From the NCBI GenBank assembly GCA_019308705.1, contig JAFDHW010000128.1, positions 1-6,839 on the forward strand: 6,839 bases of DNA, read 5' to 3'. This stretch comes from Deltaproteobacteria bacterium (GTDB taxonomy: Bacteria; Desulfobacterota; Desulfobacteria; Desulfobacterales; Desulfatibacillaceae). A program made the translations under genes and the position numbers. Below the pieces are notes generated by a model that saw only the letters and a program-made list of their open reading frames with translations, had not been told where the DNA came from and ran no database searches. Positions 5,502-6,839 of this stretch are shown piece after piece (position 1 is the first letter of the stretch; every line of letters begins with the position of its first letter).

Positions 5502-6662
5502 ATGGGAAGACCTGTTTTGCGGACCAGGCTGTGCGACGAGCTGGGCATCGAGTACCCCATCCTGTCCGCCGGCATGGGGCCGAACCTCATCAGCGAGCCC
5601 GTGGGTGCGCCGGTGGACCTGGTGGTGGCGGTCTCCGAGGCCGGGGGCCTGGGCGTCCTGGGGGGCAGCGGCTATAGCCTGCGGGAGCTTAGAGACGCCA
5701 TCGCCGAGATCAAGGCCCGGACCAACAAGCCCTTTGGCGTGGACCTGCTTTTGCCCAAGAACCTCATGCAGGGCCAGGGCCTGAGCGGCGAGGAAGACAT
5801 TCCCCTGGCCGAGGTGCTCAAGCTTTTGCCCGAGGAACACCAGGCCTGGTTCAACAAGATCCGCGCCGAACTGGACCTGCCGGAGCTCGATCCCAACCTC
5901 ACGGTGAAGACCGACTCCACCACCATGCGGCCCAAGGAGGCGGTGGCCATCTGCATCGAGGAGGGGGTGCCCCTTTTCTGCGCGGGCCTGGGCGATCCGG
6001 CGTGGATGGTGGAGGACGCCCACGCCGCGGGCATCAAGGTTTTGGGCATCACGGGGAACGCCAAGAACGCCAAGCGCATCGCCGCCGGAGGGGCGGACTA
6101 CGTGGTGGCCCAGGGCCACGAGGGCGGCGGCCACACCGGCCGGGTGGGAACCATGGCGCTCATCCCCCAGGCCATCGACGCCGCGGCCCCCACCCCGGTT
6201 CTGGGCGCGGGCGGCATCGGCGACGGCCGGGGCGTGGCCGCGTGCCTGGCCATGGGTTGCGCCGGCGTGTGGGTGGGCACCCGTTTTCTGGCCACCATCG
6301 AGGGCGGGGCCTCGGACATCTGCAAGCGCCGCATCCTGGAGTCCACGGACGAGGACACCCGGGTGAGCAGGCTGTATACGGGAAAGACCTCACGGGCCAA
6401 CGTCTCCAGGTTCCACGAGCTGTGGGACGCCTCGGGCCTGGAGGCCCTGCCGTTCCCCCTGCAGGTGCTCCTTTCCTCCGCGCTTCTGGACTGCTTTGTG
6501 CGGGGCGGCAAGGAGGAATACGTGGGCGGGTTCGCGGGCCAGATCTCCGGGCTCATCCACGATATCAAGCCCGCAGGCGAGGTGTTGATGGACATGGTGA
6601 CCCAGACCGTGGACATTCTGAAAAACCGGCTTCCCAGGGACGTAGAGGTATCCGAGGGATAG
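5502..6662 (+). CDS. Nitronate monooxygenase-family FMN oxidoreductase
   Basis: A 386-residue TIM-barrel flavoprotein of the nitronate monooxygenase (2-nitropropane dioxygenase) family, which also includes the enoyl-ACP reductase FabK. The barrel starts with ELGIEYPILSAGMGPN (13-28). The family hallmark QGHEGGGHTG (204-213) carries the expected catalytic base His211. FMN phosphate-binding elements are GAGGIGDGRG (235-244) and GVWVGTRFLAT (255-265). Family members oxidise alkyl nitronates or reduce enoyl thioesters; the true substrate here is unknown. Between barrel elements, residues about 88-140 form a helical, charged stretch longer than I expect for compact members (about 330 residues), which marks a subfamily. 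AAAGGAGG (5489-5496) lies 5 bases before the ATG. The gap from the crotonase is 163 bases with no clear promoter. The crotonase neighbour makes an acyl-CoA-linked role possible, by inference only. Family is firm, activity is not. Confidence 0.85.
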   Translation: MGRPVLRTRLCDELGIEYPILSAGMGPNLISEPVGAPVDLVVAVSEAGGLGVLGGSGYSLRELRDAIAEIKARTNKPFGVDLLLPKNLMQGQGLSGEEDIPLAEVLKLLPEEHQAWFNKIRAELDLPELDPNLTVKTDSTTMRPKEAVAICIEEGVPLFCAGLGDPAWMVEDAHAAGIKVLGITGNAKNAKRIAAGGADYVVAQGHEGGGHTGRVGTMALIPQAIDAAAPTPVLGAGGIGDGRGVAACLAMGCAGVWVGTRFLATIEGGASDICKRRILESTDEDTRVSRLYTGKTSRANVSRFHELWDASGLEALPFPLQVLLSSALLDCFVRGGKEEYVGGFAGQISGLIHDIKPAGEVLMDMVTQTVDILKNRLPRDVEVSEG

Positions 6663-6671
6663 GAGAGGGCA

Positions 6672-6709
6672 CCGCCCAGGGCGGGGCGGGCGGGGTTTTT
6701 CCGCCCGCC
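6672..6709 (+). terminator. Terminator region with two mutually exclusive hairpins
   Basis: CCGCCC (6672-6677) can pair with GGGCGG (6688-6693), giving a G+C-rich stem followed by GGTTTTT, an intrinsic terminator form. A stronger 9-bp stem instead pairs GGCGGGCGG (6685-6693) with CCGCCCGCC (6701-6709) and places the T run (6696-6700) in its loop. Both use 6688-6693, so they cannot form together. It starts 10 bases after the stop of the preceding gene and most simply ends that transcript. Confidence 0.6.
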
Positions 6710-6729
6710 ACCGGGTAGCCGCAGCCTAA

Positions 6730-6740
6730 CCCGAATTATT
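6730..6740 (-). repeat. Right copy of 11-bp inverted repeat (CCCGAATTATT)
   Basis: Exact reverse complement of 110-120. It marks a sharp change from G+C-rich to A+T-rich sequence. Read rightwards it starts CCCGAATTATTCATGAAAA, which has the look of an insertion-sequence terminal repeat reading into the window edge. No matching target duplication is seen next to the left copy. Confidence 0.5.
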
Positions 6741-6839
6741 CATGAAAAATTTCACCGAATAAAATATTTATACGGATTTAAACAGGTTAAGTGCCAATTG
6801 AAGGGTCCTTGAAAAATGCACGCTGTTTATTTGAGGAAT
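6741..6839. other. A+T-rich tail, possible leader of an element or gene beyond the window
   Basis: No gene fits in these 99 bases. The composition is clearly richer in A+T than the genes before it, with a short AAATATTT palindrome at 6762-6769. The final bases (TTGAGGAAT at 6831-6839) contain a Shine-Dalgarno-like GAGG, so a gene, perhaps a transposase, may begin just past the edge. That cannot be verified here. Confidence 0.3.

Noticed and set aside
5301..6134. Minus-strand frame of 277 codons opposite the nitronate monooxygenase-like gene
   Set aside because: The + strand gene has intact catalytic and cofactor motifs here; the minus frame translation shows His/Gly/Gln-rich shadow composition.

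Overview
The window is a G+C-rich bacterial segment (coding part) with A+T-richer ends. Six genes, all on the + strand, can be supported: a MucR/Ros-type zinc-finger regulator, a small two-helix membrane protein, the A and B subunits of anaerobic glycerol-3-phosphate dehydrogenase (glpA, glpB), an enoyl-CoA hydratase (crotonase) and a nitronate monooxygenase-family flavoprotein. This combination points to an anaerobic proteobacterium-like organism. A fatty-acid-degrading, sulfate-reducing Desulfobacterota is my best guess, resting on gene content and the style of the MucR and crotonase proteins. No rRNA or other marker is present to prove it.

Layout. Positions 1-363 are non-coding or hold the tail of something outside the window: two adjacent GC-rich hairpins (67-107) that look like the end of an IS200/IS605-type element or a terminator, then A+T-rich DNA with a sigma70-like promoter (301-330). 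The regulator gene occupies 364-864 and is followed by an intrinsic terminator. Positions 865-1206 hold no convincing gene but contain three strong inverted repeats, the last an attenuator-like hairpin just before the 86-residue membrane protein (1207-1467). glpA (1590-3182) and glpB (3175-4449) overlap by 8 bases and are clearly co-translated. The crotonase (4535-5338) and the nitronate monooxygenase-like gene (5502-6662) follow in the same direction after gaps of 85 and 163 bases, each with a near-consensus Shine-Dalgarno. After 6662 come two overlapping, mutually exclusive hairpins around a T run, then an A+T-rich tail that may be the start of an insertion sequence.

How the genes may work together. 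GlpA and GlpB oxidise glycerol 3-phosphate to dihydroxyacetone phosphate and pass electrons on. The iron-sulfur and membrane-anchoring partner GlpC is not in the window, so the electron exit must be encoded elsewhere or replaced. The crotonase hydrates enoyl-CoA in beta-oxidation, and the last gene is an FMN oxidoreductase of uncertain substrate. A lipid-catabolic theme (glycerol backbone plus acyl chain) fits but is inference. An 11-base perfect inverted repeat (110-120 and 6730-6740) brackets the whole gene block, so the block may lie between two insertion sequences. I see no clearly new defence or mobile system here; the most useful leads are the missing glpC beside an unknown membrane protein, the histone-like tail of the regulator, and the element ends.
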